A stretch of DNA of 64,000 bases from the NCBI GenBank assembly GCA_035629075.1, contig DASPIK010000094.1, positions 1 through 64,000 on the forward strand, given 5' to 3'. Positions 43,386 through 52,446 of this stretch are shown piece after piece; position 1 is the stretch's first letter; every line of letters starts with the position of its first letter. Origin of the DNA: JAEZPW01 sp035629075. Lineage in GTDB: Bacteria > Acidobacteriota > Terriglobia > Terriglobales > Acidobacteriaceae. Both the position numbers and the translations under genes were made by a program. The notes beneath the pieces were generated by a model. The model had not been told where the DNA came from, did not search any database, and saw nothing but the letters and a program-made list of their open reading frames with translations.

Positions 43386-44342
43386 ATGGAAACCGCAGCG
43401 AAAGCACAGCAGGAACTCGAGCGCATAGAGAAGCAAATCGAACAACTGGAGTCCGTGGCTGGCGACAATCAGGAAGCGCGCCGGAACCTTGCCAAGCTCC
43501 ATGACCAGGTCAACGCTTTGCGCCAGCACATTCTGGAGTACATGAATGCCTGGCAGAAGACAGAACTGGCGCGTCATCCACAAAGGCCGTATACGCTCGA
43601 CTACATTGAGCATGTCTTCAGCGCTTTCAGCGAAATTCATGGCGATAGAGGATTTGCAGACGATCCCGCCATGGTTGCCGGTATGGCGCGCTTTGACGGC
43701 GAAGAAGTAATGGTCGTGGGCACGCAGAAGGGCCGCGATACGAGGCAGAAGGTTTACCGCAACTTCGGCATGCCGAATCCTGAAGGATATCGGAAAGCCC
43801 TGCGAGTAATGCAGGTCGCCGAAAAGTTCGGGCGTCCGGTTATCACGTTAGTGGACACGCCGGGCGCTTATCCTGGCTTGGGCGCGGAAGAGCGCGGCCA
43901 GGCTGAAGCGATCGCGTACAACTTGCGCGAGATGGCCCGGCTGAAGGTCCCGATTGTCACCATCATTACCGGGGAAGGCGGAAGCGGCGGCGCGCTGGCC
44001 ATCGCGGTCGGAAATCGCGTGCTGATGATGGAGAACTCAATTTATTCCGTGATTTCGCCGGAAGGTTGCGCGTCGATCATGTGGCGTGACGCGCGCAAGA
44101 GAGAAGAAGCGGCTGAAGCTCTGAAGATTACTGCCAAAGATTTGACGAAACTTGGCTTGGTCGATGGCGTGATCCCTGAGCCACCAGGGGGAGCACATTC
44201 GGATCACAAGGCCGCCGCTGAACTCGTTGCTAAGGGTATACGAGAGTGTCTGGCAGAGCTGAAGAAGCTCACGCCGGAGCAGTTGGCCGACGATCGGTAC
44301 AAGAAGTACAGAAGGATGACTGACTTCTTCAACATGGACTAA
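43386..44342 (+). CDS. accA: Acetyl-CoA carboxylase carboxyltransferase subunit alpha
   Basis: 318 residues, about the E. coli length. With AccD it moves the carboxyl group from biotin to acetyl-CoA to make malonyl-CoA. An N-terminal helix (about 5-50) is followed by the crotonase-like fold: RPYTLDYIEHVFSAFSEIHGDRGFADDPAMV, VDTPGAYPGLGAEERGQAEAIA and ITGEGGSGGALAIAVGNRVLMMENSIYSVISPEG. The glycine-rich loop shapes the oxyanion hole. It lies 101 bases after dnaE, the same neighbour as in E. coli. A stem-loop terminator follows. Confidence 0.96.
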   Translation: METAAKAQQELERIEKQIEQLESVAGDNQEARRNLAKLHDQVNALRQHILEYMNAWQKTELARHPQRPYTLDYIEHVFSAFSEIHGDRGFADDPAMVAGMARFDGEEVMVVGTQKGRDTRQKVYRNFGMPNPEGYRKALRVMQVAEKFGRPVITLVDTPGAYPGLGAEERGQAEAIAYNLREMARLKVPIVTIITGEGGSGGALAIAVGNRVLMMENSIYSVISPEGCASIMWRDARKREEAAEALKITAKDLTKLGLVDGVIPEPPGGAHSDHKAAAELVAKGIRECLAELKKLTPEQLADDRYKKYRRMTDFFNMD

Positions 44343-44648
44343 CTGCAAACGAGTGGGAAGTGCTTTCAGGGTGCCGGTCACAGTGTGTGGCCGGCTCTTC
44401 TAGTGCTCGCATAGGATGCACCTTCTGCTACCAAGTTAAGCTGCCCGACTACCCCGCTCAGTGCTCGCAGAGGTAGCCATAATCCAAGTCCGCAGCGGTT
44501 GTGCTATCGTTTACCACAGCAGCAATACCGAAGCAGTCAACTCGGGACCAGGTCCGATTTCCGAGTCGCCTCAATCCAGAGTTGCATCCCAATCAAGTAG
44601 CTATGCAGTAGCCATACACAGTCCTAATGGAAAGGATGTGCGTCCACT
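44343..44648. other. Intergenic region between accA and korA
   Basis: About 306 bases: a terminator at 44373-44395, then no credible gene. GGAAAGGA lies about 15 bases before the korA ATG. Confidence 0.5.
44373..44395 (+). terminator. Terminator of the dnaE-accA unit
   Basis: GCCGGTCACA (44373-44382) pairs with TGTGGCCGGC (44386-44395), with one T-G pair, around GTG; TCTTCT follows. The T-run is modest. Confidence 0.65.
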
Positions 44649-46538
44649 ATGGCCATCGGTGAAACAGCGGTGCAGGACTTGGCGAAGGAGTCCGGACAGA
44701 AGCGGATCGTAAATGACCTTAGCATCCAGGTCGCGACCGTGAACGGCTCGGGATCGCAATCGGCCAACACCGTCCTGCTGCGCACGATATTTCAGATGGG
44801 TGTACCGGTCAGTGGCAAAAACCTGTTTCCGTCCAACATCGCCGGGCTGCCCACGTGGTATACGATACGCGCGAACAAGAACGGCTACATCGCACGCAAG
44901 AAGGAGATCGACTTCCTCATTGCCATGAATCCGGAAACAGCGCGTGAAGATGTCTTGGCGCTGGCTCCTGGTTCGGCCGTGCTATACGACGAGCCGCTGA
45001 ATCTGAACACGTTGCGGCAGGACCTGACGTTCTACCCGGTGCTTTACGACAAGCTGGTGGCCAGTGTCACCACCGATGCGAAGCTACGCAAACTGATCAA
45101 GAACATGATCTACGTCGGTGTTGCTGGCCAGGTGCTGGGGCTAGAAGTTCCGGAAATTGAGAAGGCAATCGGTAAGCAGTTCGCAGCCAAGAAGAAGGCA
45201 GCGGAACTGAATATCAATGCTGCACGAGTCGGGTACGAATACGCGGCATCCAGCCTCACAAAGGCGGATCCTTACTACGTCCAGCGAATGGACGCGAATC
45301 GCGGAAAGATCATCATCGACGGCAATTCTGCCGCGGCGCTGGGCGCCATGTTTGGCGGAGTGACGGTTGTGACGTGGTATCCGATTACGCCGTCGTCATC
45401 ACTTTGCGAAACGCTCATCGACTACTTGAAGGAGTATCGAATCGGCCCTGATGGAAAAGCTACTTTCGCCGTTGTACAGGCGGAAGATGAACTGGCGGCT
45501 GTGGGCATGGTCATCGGCGCCGGATGGGCGGGAGCACGCGCGATGACCGCCACTTCTGGCCCCGGTATTTCGCTGATGGCCGAGTTCACCGGACTGGCTT
45601 ATTACGTGGAAGTACCCGCGGTGATCTGGGACATCCAGCGGGTCGGACCCTCGACAGGACTGCCGACGCGTACATCGCAGGGCGATATTCTTTCGAACGC
45701 TTATCTCTCACACGGCGATACCAAGCACTTGCTGCTCATTCCCGCTTCGGTTAGCGAATGCTTCGATTTCGCGATTGAGGCATTCGAACTGGCAGAGCGG
45801 TTTCAGACTCCGGTCTTCGTCATGTCAGACCTAGACTTGGGCATGAATAACTGGATGAGCGATCCGTTCGAGTATCCGGAAAAGCCGATTAGCAGGGGCA
45901 AGGTGCTCAGCGCCGAGGATGTCGAGCGGCTGGGCGGATTCTCACGTTATAAGGACGTAGATGGAGACGGCATAGGCTATCGCACATTGCCAGGCACGGA
46001 TCATCCGCAGGCAGCGTACTTCGCCCGTGGCAGCGGCCACAACGAGAAGGGGCAGTATTCCGAGCGTCCCGACGATTTCGAGCGCAACATGGCCCGGATC
46101 CGGAAGAAGTTTGAGACGGCCAAGCAAGCTGTCCCGAAGCCGGTGGTCGAAGATGCCGGGAACAAGGTTGGAATCCTGGCCTACGGCACCACGCACTGGG
46201 CCATCGTGGAAAGCCGCGATCAGCTTCGCGAGGAGTACGGCGTTGAGACTGATTATCTGCGAGTGCGAGCGTTCCCGTTCACGGAGGAGATAGAGGACTT
46301 CATACGCAGGCACGAAGTCGTGTTCGTGGTCGAGCAGAACCGTGATGCGCAGATGCTGAACTTGCTAAAGATCGAGTTCCCGGCGGAACTGTCGCTGAAG
46401 CTGCGTAGTATCGCGCATATTCACGGTCTGCCCATCGACGCGCGTTCGGTGACGGATGAAATCGTGGGAAGGCTGGAGGTCAAGCCCGCTCCGGCCGGGA
46501 AAGCAAAGGCGGCAGGAAGAGCACAGGAGCAAAGATAA
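44649..46538 (+). CDS. korA: 2-oxoacid:acceptor oxidoreductase subunit alpha (fused gamma-alpha)
   Basis: 629 residues. The gamma domain is fused at the N-terminus (about 20-200: VNGSGSQSANTVLLRTIFQMGVPVSGKNLFPSNIAGLPTWYTI). The alpha domain follows (about 215-600: GNSAAALGAMFGGVTVVTWYPITPSSSLCETL; ATSGPGISLMAEF; QRVGPSTGLPTRTSQGDIL). With KorB it oxidises a 2-oxoacid, most likely 2-oxoglutarate, to the acyl-CoA with ferredoxin as acceptor. The fused order and the absence of a ferredoxin subunit match the two-subunit KorAB type. korB overlaps its stop by one base. Confidence 0.9.
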   Translation: MAIGETAVQDLAKESGQKRIVNDLSIQVATVNGSGSQSANTVLLRTIFQMGVPVSGKNLFPSNIAGLPTWYTIRANKNGYIARKKEIDFLIAMNPETAREDVLALAPGSAVLYDEPLNLNTLRQDLTFYPVLYDKLVASVTTDAKLRKLIKNMIYVGVAGQVLGLEVPEIEKAIGKQFAAKKKAAELNINAARVGYEYAASSLTKADPYYVQRMDANRGKIIIDGNSAAALGAMFGGVTVVTWYPITPSSSLCETLIDYLKEYRIGPDGKATFAVVQAEDELAAVGMVIGAGWAGARAMTATSGPGISLMAEFTGLAYYVEVPAVIWDIQRVGPSTGLPTRTSQGDILSNAYLSHGDTKHLLLIPASVSECFDFAIEAFELAERFQTPVFVMSDLDLGMNNWMSDPFEYPEKPISRGKVLSAEDVERLGGFSRYKDVDGDGIGYRTLPGTDHPQAAYFARGSGHNEKGQYSERPDDFERNMARIRKKFETAKQAVPKPVVEDAGNKVGILAYGTTHWAIVESRDQLREEYGVETDYLRVRAFPFTEEIEDFIRRHEVVFVVEQNRDAQMLNLLKIEFPAELSLKLRSIAHIHGLPIDARSVTDEIVGRLEVKPAPAGKAKAAGRAQEQR

Positions 46539-47584
46539 TGGCGAGCACTCCGACTTCTCAGAACCCGCAGAAGACGAACCGCATTGGCCTGACGGTTCTC
46601 GAATATAAGGGCGGCAAGACGACATTGTGTGCCGGGTGCGGCCACAACGCCATCTCGGAACGCATTATTGATGCCATGTACGAGATGGGAATCAAGCCCG
46701 AGCAGGTGATCAAGCCTTCGGGCATCGGCTGCTCGTCTAAAAGCCCAGCATACTTCATGAGCCGGTCACACAGTTTCAACGGCGTGCATGGCCGCATGCC
46801 CTCGCTGGCCACTGGGGCAGTGCTGGCGAACCACAAGCTGATTGCGCTGGGCGTGAGTGGCGACGGCGATACGGCGTCCATCGGGATAGGTCAGTTCGTT
46901 CACCTGATGCGCCGCAATTTGCCCATCCTCTACATCATCGAAGACAACGGCGTGTATGGGCTGACGAAGGGACAGTTTTCAGCGACGGCCGACATCGGCT
47001 CCAAGCTGAAGACCGGCGTGGTGAACGACCTTCCGGCTATAGATACGTGCTCTTTGGCGATCATGCTGGGCGCAACATTTGTTGGGCGATCCTTCTCGGG
47101 AGACAAGAAGCAACTGCTCACGATGTTGAAGGCCGCGATCGCGCACAAGGGCACGGTCATGCTGGACGTGATCTCGCCGTGTGTGACGTTCAATGATCAT
47201 GAAGGTTCAACCAAGTCGTACAAATTTATGAAGGACCACGATGAGCCGATCACGGACGTCAACTTCGTGCCGGCGTTTGAGGAGATAGAGGCCGATTACG
47301 AACCTGGCGAGGTGCTGGACGTCACGATGCACGACGGTTCGCGCCTGAAGCTGCGAAAGTTGGAGGATGACTACGATCCGACCAACAAGGCGGTCGCGCT
47401 GAAGAGGCTGGCGGAATCGAAGGAGAGAGACGAGATCCTGACGGGAGTCTTCTACGTCGATACGAAGGCACCGAACTTCATCGAGATGCTGAACCTTACC
47501 GAGGCTCCGTTGGCAATACTTCCTGAGTCGGTTGTGCGACCGGGCAGGGAGGTGCTGGAAAAGTGCATGGAGGAGTTGAGGTAA
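46538..47584 (+). CDS. korB: 2-oxoacid:ferredoxin oxidoreductase subunit beta
   Basis: 348 residues. The N-terminal CAGCGHNAISERIIDAMYEMG and later GIGCSSKSPAYF supply cluster cysteines. GVSGDGDTASIGIGQFVHLMRRN...IEDNGVYGLTKGQFSAT binds thiamine diphosphate and Mg2+. It reduces ferredoxin or another acceptor with electrons from decarboxylation. The start ATG overlaps the korA stop (TAATG), so the two are co-translated. Substrate (2-oxoglutarate versus pyruvate) is inferred from the two-subunit type. Confidence 0.92.
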   Translation: MASTPTSQNPQKTNRIGLTVLEYKGGKTTLCAGCGHNAISERIIDAMYEMGIKPEQVIKPSGIGCSSKSPAYFMSRSHSFNGVHGRMPSLATGAVLANHKLIALGVSGDGDTASIGIGQFVHLMRRNLPILYIIEDNGVYGLTKGQFSATADIGSKLKTGVVNDLPAIDTCSLAIMLGATFVGRSFSGDKKQLLTMLKAAIAHKGTVMLDVISPCVTFNDHEGSTKSYKFMKDHDEPITDVNFVPAFEEIEADYEPGEVLDVTMHDGSRLKLRKLEDDYDPTNKAVALKRLAESKERDEILTGVFYVDTKAPNFIEMLNLTEAPLAILPESVVRPGREVLEKCMEELR

Positions 47585-47684
47585 GGAGTAGGTCCTTTGG
47601 TCGTTAGTAGGTAGTCGCTGGTTGGCAGCAAGCTGCCGTTGCCTGTCGGCAGGACTACGTTCTTAACGACCAACGACCTGTTCT

Positions 47685-48014
47685 TTATGCGGCTAGTGGA
47701 TCGTCCTCGCGTTCGCCCTGATTTTGTTTCTGACGATGACCCGGGTCCTGGTTGACCTCCTCCTGTATATCGTCGTCTGGTTCCAGTCCTTGTTGCTCGT
47801 TCTGCTTCTTCTCGCGGTCGATGTTATGCATGAGTTCTCCGCTGTGTTCCGGGCTTTGACCGGGTTCTGGAAGATCGGTGTCGTTGGTGTCCACGATGTC
47901 GTTCTTGTGGCGGTGGCCAATTTGTCCGGCCAGTGAAGTGTTTGTTTCCTGCTCAGGCCGGTCCTGTTCGACGGCGCCTTTCGCGCTGTCCTCATCCGTT
48001 TTCAGTGGGTCCAT
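47685..48014 (-). CDS. Acidic, disordered small protein of unknown function
   Basis: 109 residues from ATG 48014 with GGAG before it; the open frame runs to 48248, but that part overlaps the cpoB 3' end. It is rich in Asp, Glu, Gln and Asn (DREKKQNEQQGLEPDDDIQEEVNQDPGHRQKQN) with almost no hydrophobic core, so it is likely disordered and cytoplasmic. It has no known domain. Strong net negative charge suggests a protein partner. It is separated from cpoB by a terminator. Confidence 0.55.
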   Translation of the reverse strand: MDPLKTDEDSAKGAVEQDRPEQETNTSLAGQIGHRHKNDIVDTNDTDLPEPGQSPEHSGELMHNIDREKKQNEQQGLEPDDDIQEEVNQDPGHRQKQNQGEREDDPLAA

Positions 48015-48079
48015 TAGGGCTCCGTGCAGCCAAAAGATGAGGATTCGCGGGGCGATGTTGCCTTTGGGGTAAGGGAACG

Positions 48080-48104
48080 AAAAGCCCTCCGAAAGCGGAG
48101 GGCT
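48080..48104 (-). terminator. Rho-independent terminator of the tol-pal operon end (cpoB)
   Basis: AGCCCTCCG (48083-48091) pairs with CGGAGGGCT (48096-48104) around AAAG. On the minus strand a TTTTC tail follows. It lies 59 bases after the cpoB stop. Confidence 0.75.
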
Positions 48105-48162
48105 GAAGGAGCCGAGTTGAGACTGTTGCGATTCCGATCCCGCGAGAGCGTGAGGCGCCAGC

Positions 48163-49026
48163 CTACGGGCGACGTCTGGCTGCGCTAGGTTTCGCGCTGC
48201 CTGACGCTCCCAATTTTCGCAACTGGTCGCGAGCAGTGGTGGCCTCAATCGAGCGCGGATAGCGCTGAATCAGGCTCTGAAGTTCCTTCGTGCCTGCCTG
48301 CTTTTCGCCGAGTTGAATGAGCGCCAAACCCTTTTTCAGCTGTGCGGCTGAAGACTTGTTGCCGCCCGGGTACTGCTCGAGGACTTTGTCGTAGCCCACG
48401 ACTGCCTGCTCAAAATTTCCCGCGCGATATTCGATATCTGCCGCGTAGAACTGGGCGTTGCCAGCGAGGTCGTGAGTCGGATAGTACCTAAGGAAATCGC
48501 CGAACTCGCCGGACGCAAGGTCATATTTGCCGGAGTTGTAGTCCCGCAAAGCGTTGTTGTACAGAACTTCAGGAGGCGGCGCCTGAGACTGCATGGGGGC
48601 GACAGCGCCGGTCGGAGCCGGTTGTGCGGGGAGGTTCTGCTGTTGGGCTGCAAGCTGGTCGATCTGCGTGCTGATCTTGGCCATGCGGCCTTTCAATTCG
48701 TCGATGCTGTCGTTCAGCGTCTGGATCTGCCCCGAAACCTGCTCGCTACGCCCGGAAACGTCCATCTGCTGCTGGTTGAGCGTCTTCTGCAGCTCACCCA
48801 TCGCGGCGACGATTCTGTTCATTCCGTCGGTATTCTGCTCAACCAAATTGCGCATGATGCCCATGCGCTCGTCGAACGACTGCTGCATGCGGGCCATCTG
48901 GTCCTGCAATGCCTGAACCTGAGTTTGCAGTTGAATGATCTCTTTGCTAACGGCGAACGCCGGAGTTGCAGGAGCGATCATCAGCGCTACCATCGCGACC
49001 ACGAGAACGATTCGGTGCGTTTTCAT
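48163..49026 (-). CDS. cpoB: Tol-Pal coordinator CpoB (YbgF-like)
   Basis: 287 residues. A signal peptide (1-25, ending AFA) leads to a coiled coil (about 28-130: EIIQLQTQVQALQDQMARMQQSFDERM..MGELQKTLNQQQ) and a Pro/Ala linker. A C-terminal TPR domain follows (about 155-275: VLYNNALRDYNSGKYDLASGEFGDFLRYYPTHDLAGNAQFYAADIEYRAGNFEQA). CpoB/YbgF couples Tol-Pal action to cell-wall synthesis during outer-membrane constriction. It is the last gene of the tol-pal order. A strong stem-loop between it and pal suggests partly separate expression. Confidence 0.9.
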   Translation of the reverse strand: MKTHRIVLVVAMVALMIAPATPAFAVSKEIIQLQTQVQALQDQMARMQQSFDERMGIMRNLVEQNTDGMNRIVAAMGELQKTLNQQQMDVSGRSEQVSGQIQTLNDSIDELKGRMAKISTQIDQLAAQQQNLPAQPAPTGAVAPMQSQAPPPEVLYNNALRDYNSGKYDLASGEFGDFLRYYPTHDLAGNAQFYAADIEYRAGNFEQAVVGYDKVLEQYPGGNKSSAAQLKKGLALIQLGEKQAGTKELQSLIQRYPRSIEATTARDQLRKLGASGSAKPSAARRRP

Positions 49027-49177
49027 AACGATATGTCCTAATTAGATGCTTCTCAGTATCCAGCCGAACTGAACATCAATGTAACAGAAATACGGCTCGG
49101 ACACGCGCTGCAGCCGTAAGTTTGAGGGCGGCACGGGAATATCGCGGAGAGGTTACCGCGCCGGGTAATGTGAACAA

Positions 49178-49199
49178 GGGCACGGCATAAGCCGTGCCC
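49178..49199 (-). terminator. Stem-loop between pal and cpoB
   Basis: GGGCACGGC (49178-49186) pairs perfectly with GCCGTGCCC (49191-49199) around ATAA. It lies 63 bases after the pal stop. On the minus strand only TTGTT follows, so it may attenuate rather than end the transcript. Confidence 0.55.
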
Positions 49200-49261
49200 T
49201 CGCCGATGCGCTTGCTCACCCTATCCTGGCGCCAAACAGCGCGAGCATGGGGCGGTCAGCT

Positions 49262-49996
49262 TTACTTCTGGCCGAATACGAAGTGAGCGCGGCGGTTTTG
49301 CTGCCAGCAGTCTTCCGTCGACTCGGTGCAGAACGGTTTCTCTTTTCCGAAGCTGATGGTCTTGATCTGGTTGGCGTTCACGCCCAGATTGACCAAAGCC
49401 TGCTTCGTCGCGTTGGCGCGATTGTCGCCGAGTGCAAGGTTGTACTCGGTAGATCCGCGCTCGTCGGCGTGACCTTCGATGGTAAACGTGAAGGTCGGAC
49501 GCTGCTTCAGGAACTCCGCATTTGACTGCAGGGTGGCCTGAGCATCGGCACGCACATCGTACTTGTCGTAGTCGAAGTAGATGTCCTTTACGTTCTGCTC
49601 GAAGAGCTGCTGGTCCGTCACGGTCGGGGCCGGAGGCGGCGGCGGAGGAGGCTCGGTCACAGTCACACGCGCCGTAGCTTCCTGAGTTCCGCCTGCGCCC
49701 TTGGCGATCAGACGATATGTGCTCGACTCGGTTGGGGTTACAGACCTTGAACCGCTGGGGTCAACTGCACCGATGCCTTCGATCGTGACGTCGGTGGCAT
49801 TGCTCGTTTCCCAAGTCAGCGTCGTGGACTGGCCTTTCTGAATCGTTGTCGGATTTGCTGACAATGATGCAGTCGGGGCAGCCGGCGGCGGTGGCGGCGG
49901 TGGCGGCGGTGGTGCCACCTTCTTCTTGCAGGCGCCCAGCGTCATGATCAGCGCGAGCGCGAGCAGAAGCGTCATCAGATTCAGCTTACTTTTCAC
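49262..49996 (-). CDS. pal: Peptidoglycan-associated lipoprotein Pal with Ig-like insert
   Basis: 244 residues. A lipobox LGAC gives lipid anchor C23. Then come KKK, a run of ten prolines (29-38), a beta-rich Ig-like domain (about 42-112: LSANPTTIQKGQSTTLTWETSNATDVTIEGIG), a second run of seven prolines, and the OmpA/Pal domain (about 130-244: IYFDYDKYDVRADAQATLQ; IEGHADERGSTEYNLALGDNRANATKQAL). The OmpA domain binds peptidoglycan and TolB. The Ig-like block between two proline tracts is not part of E. coli Pal and would lengthen its reach. Confidence 0.9.
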   Translation of the reverse strand: MKSKLNLMTLLLALALIMTLGACKKKVAPPPPPPPPPPAAPTASLSANPTTIQKGQSTTLTWETSNATDVTIEGIGAVDPSGSRSVTPTESSTYRLIAKGAGGTQEATARVTVTEPPPPPPPAPTVTDQQLFEQNVKDIYFDYDKYDVRADAQATLQSNAEFLKQRPTFTFTIEGHADERGSTEYNLALGDNRANATKQALVNLGVNANQIKTISFGKEKPFCTESTEDCWQQNRRAHFVFGQK

Positions 49997-50248
49997 CTCT
50001 ATCCTCCATGGAAGCCCTCTCGGCAGGTTGAGCCTGCGCTCATGGGCCGAAAATCGGGGTCCCGCCGCATAACCTCACGGCTGGGCCGAGAATGGCGAAA
50101 CGAATTCGCCCTAGTACTTCAGCACTGTCGCAGTTACAGCTTGGCCGTTTAGCTACACCACTGGCCTGGGTGCACTTCTCGACCAAAGTTGAACTCTGAA
50201 AATATCGAAGCACGAATTTACGGCAGTTTCTACCTAAATCGGTAGACG

Positions 50249-51556
50249 CTACTTGAAACTCCAATTCGGCTGCGAGTTCTTTCCGGCGAACGTCAACTGG
50301 CGTTGCCCCGTTCCGTCGGCCAGCATGGTCCATATCTGGTCGTCGGCCTGGAAAACGATGTGGCGCCCGTCAGGGGACCAGGACGGAAAGTCATTCCTGC
50401 GTCCATTGTGCGTCAACTGCACGAACTGGCGCGTCGTGATGTCCATTACGTAAATGTCCTGCGCGCCGGGAGCTCCGGGACCGTAGTGCCGGATCCATGC
50501 AAAGGCCAGGAACTGGCCGTTTGGCGACCACGCCGGAGACACGGCATAGCCCTGATCCGTCATCCTTTGCACGTTCGTGCCATCCGCTTGCATGGTGTAG
50601 ATCTGTGGAAGGCCGGTGCGACCGCTAACCCACGCGATCTGCGCGTTGGTTTTCGGGTTCCAAACGGGGGAGACATCGGGGCCGCGGTACGCCGTCACAC
50701 GCCGAAGCCCGTTGCCGTTCGGATCTACCACATATATCTCTGGGTCGCCATTGCGCGAGGACGAGAACGCGATGCTTGTGCCGTCCGACGACCACGCGGG
50801 CGAGAGATTCGTGCCGCCGAGCGAAGGGAACCGAACTGCGCGGTTCAGTTCATTGGACCACATCATGATGTTCCAACCGCCGCTGGCCAGACCACTAAAC
50901 GCGACACGCGACCCGTCAGGCGAAACACGCGGAGAGAGGGCGATCGACCCGACACGCGTGACCTGATGCTGGTTGGCGCCATCGTAGTCCATGGCCCAGA
51001 CTTCTTTGTGACCCGTGCGGCTGCTGATGAAGTAGATCTTGCTTTGCGTGATGCCTGAAATGCCGCCGCCCAGTCGAAAGATGATCTCGTTAGCGAACTC
51101 GTGCGCGATCTCGCGGGCGCTGTCGGGGGTGGCTGGCTTGCGGTACTGCTTGCCAAGCACCTGGGGCGAGCCGGTGTTGCGCGTGTCAAACAACCAACCG
51201 AACACGGCCAGGTTGTTCTGGTTATCGGTACCCAAGTTGCCAAACGCGACCATGGCGGCGTTCGGCGGCGGATTTCCCCAAGCGTCGAGTTTCATCTCCT
51301 GAGGCGAGCCGGGCACCTGTAGCGGGTAAAAACTCTTGGACACGACTTCGAAGATGCCAGCGCTCTCAAGGTCGCTGAAGAGCGTGTCATTGAAGGTCTT
51401 CTGCAAGTCGGCAGGATTCCCTTGGCTGACCTTGAAGTCAGGCACGGCGATGCGGATCTTCTCCTGGCCCAAGCCGGTTCCAGTGCGAATCCAGTCCTGG
51501 CTGAAGCATGCGGTCGCAAGTGAGATAAGAAAAGTTAAGACAAAAAGTCGTTTCAT
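50249..51556 (-). CDS. tolB: Tol-Pal system translocation protein TolB
   Basis: 435 residues from ATG 51556 with GAGAG before it. A signal peptide (1-19) is followed by the N-terminal domain (about 30-150: KIRIAVPDFKVSQGNPADLQKTFNDTLFSDLESAGIFEVV) and a six-bladed beta-propeller (about 165-435) with repeated SPxxSPDGxxIAF and DGTxxxxLT signatures (FISSRTGHKEVWAMDYDGANQHQVT; PAWSSDGTSIAFSSSRNGDPEIYVVDPNG). It links TolA to Pal in the periplasm. It is followed by pal with about 250 non-coding bases. Confidence 0.95.
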   Translation of the reverse strand: MKRLFVLTFLISLATACFSQDWIRTGTGLGQEKIRIAVPDFKVSQGNPADLQKTFNDTLFSDLESAGIFEVVSKSFYPLQVPGSPQEMKLDAWGNPPPNAAMVAFGNLGTDNQNNLAVFGWLFDTRNTGSPQVLGKQYRKPATPDSAREIAHEFANEIIFRLGGGISGITQSKIYFISSRTGHKEVWAMDYDGANQHQVTRVGSIALSPRVSPDGSRVAFSGLASGGWNIMMWSNELNRAVRFPSLGGTNLSPAWSSDGTSIAFSSSRNGDPEIYVVDPNGNGLRRVTAYRGPDVSPVWNPKTNAQIAWVSGRTGLPQIYTMQADGTNVQRMTDQGYAVSPAWSPNGQFLAFAWIRHYGPGAPGAQDIYVMDITTRQFVQLTHNGRRNDFPSWSPDGRHIVFQADDQIWTMLADGTGQRQLTFAGKNSQPNWSFK

Positions 51557-51654
51557 TTCTCTCAATGTTTAAACGTCTGACGATGTTGACATGGGTGCTA
51601 AAGATCCCGAGTCAGTCACCGTTTTAGTCCTAGACGGCGATCGTGCGATCCAAC

Positions 51655-52446
51655 CTACCGTCTGTAATCAAACCAGAACTCTACATTTACGCTACTGCCG
51701 TGATAATCACCCGGCAAGGGCCCAAAGGTGTCGATACGTTGGAGGGCGCGCACTGCCGATTGGTCCAGCGATGGAACGCCACTCGACTGCTCGATGGTGA
51801 TGTTACGCGGTTGTCCCGCTCGAGATATCTCGAACGTAATGTAAACCCTGCGCGCGTCTCTGATATTCGGGTCCACCTCGTACTTGAGCCAGTTCTCGGA
51901 AACCTTTCGGCGTACAACGTCGACATACCAGCCGTAACGCGAGCCAAAGTCTCCTCCACCACCATTGAACCCGAAACCGCCCTTTGCTCCTCCGGCGCTG
52001 AATGTGCCGTAAGGTCCGCTAATCGGCCCGCCCTGTCCAAACGGAATCACGTTCGTGGCGGTCTGCACGGGTTGCGCAGGCTTTCGATCCTGCCTCGTGC
52101 TTCGTGTGGTCCGATCCAGCTTCTTGGCATCAGGAGCGGGGATCGGTACCGCTGTTGGCTCAGGCACCTCTTCGGCCTTCGGCAACGACTGCGAGACCCC
52201 CTTGGATTCGTTCGCCAGAATGTTAGTGCTTTCCGGACTCGCGGGCAGGGGAATGCTTGAGACCAGCGTTGCGCTCATAGCACCGCCTCCGCCGCCGGTT
52301 CCACCCCAGTCCTCACCACGAAAACGGCCCATTACCGTCGCGTACAGCAGAATGCTGCCGAACAGCGCGACATGTAGCCCGATGGAAACGGCCACGGGCT
52401 TTGAGAACTGATCGCGTTCTGTATAGATATCAGCGCTTACTGCCAT
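51655..52446 (-). CDS. tolA: TolA/TonB-family energy-transducing protein
   Basis: 263 residues. One N-terminal membrane helix (about 18-38: PVAVSIGLHVALFGSILLYATV) is followed by a glycine patch, a Pro/Glu/Lys-rich periplasmic linker (about 85-125), a second Gly-rich stretch (about 137-165) and a TonB-like C-terminal domain (about 170-263: YVDVVRRKVSENWLKYEVDPNIRDARRVYITFEISRAGQPRNITIEQSSGVPSLDQSAVRALQ). It spans the periplasm and transmits TolQR energy to TolB and Pal. By position between tolR and tolB it is TolA; the C-terminal fold is TonB-like. Its start overlaps the tolR 3' end by 17 bases. Confidence 0.88.
   Translation of the reverse strand: MAVSADIYTERDQFSKPVAVSIGLHVALFGSILLYATVMGRFRGEDWGGTGGGGGAMSATLVSSIPLPASPESTNILANESKGVSQSLPKAEEVPEPTAVPIPAPDAKKLDRTTRSTRQDRKPAQPVQTATNVIPFGQGGPISGPYGTFSAGGAKGGFGFNGGGGDFGSRYGWYVDVVRRKVSENWLKYEVDPNIRDARRVYITFEISRAGQPRNITIEQSSGVPSLDQSAVRALQRIDTFGPLPGDYHGSSVNVEFWFDYRR

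Noticed and set aside
44461..44712. 83-codon frame before korA
   Set aside because: It overlaps the korA start in another frame and has no conserved features.
50100..50200. tRNA-like sequence on the minus strand (GGTGTAGCTAAACGGCCAAGC)
   Set aside because: It resembles a D-arm, but no anticodon arm or TTCGA T-arm can be found at the right distance.
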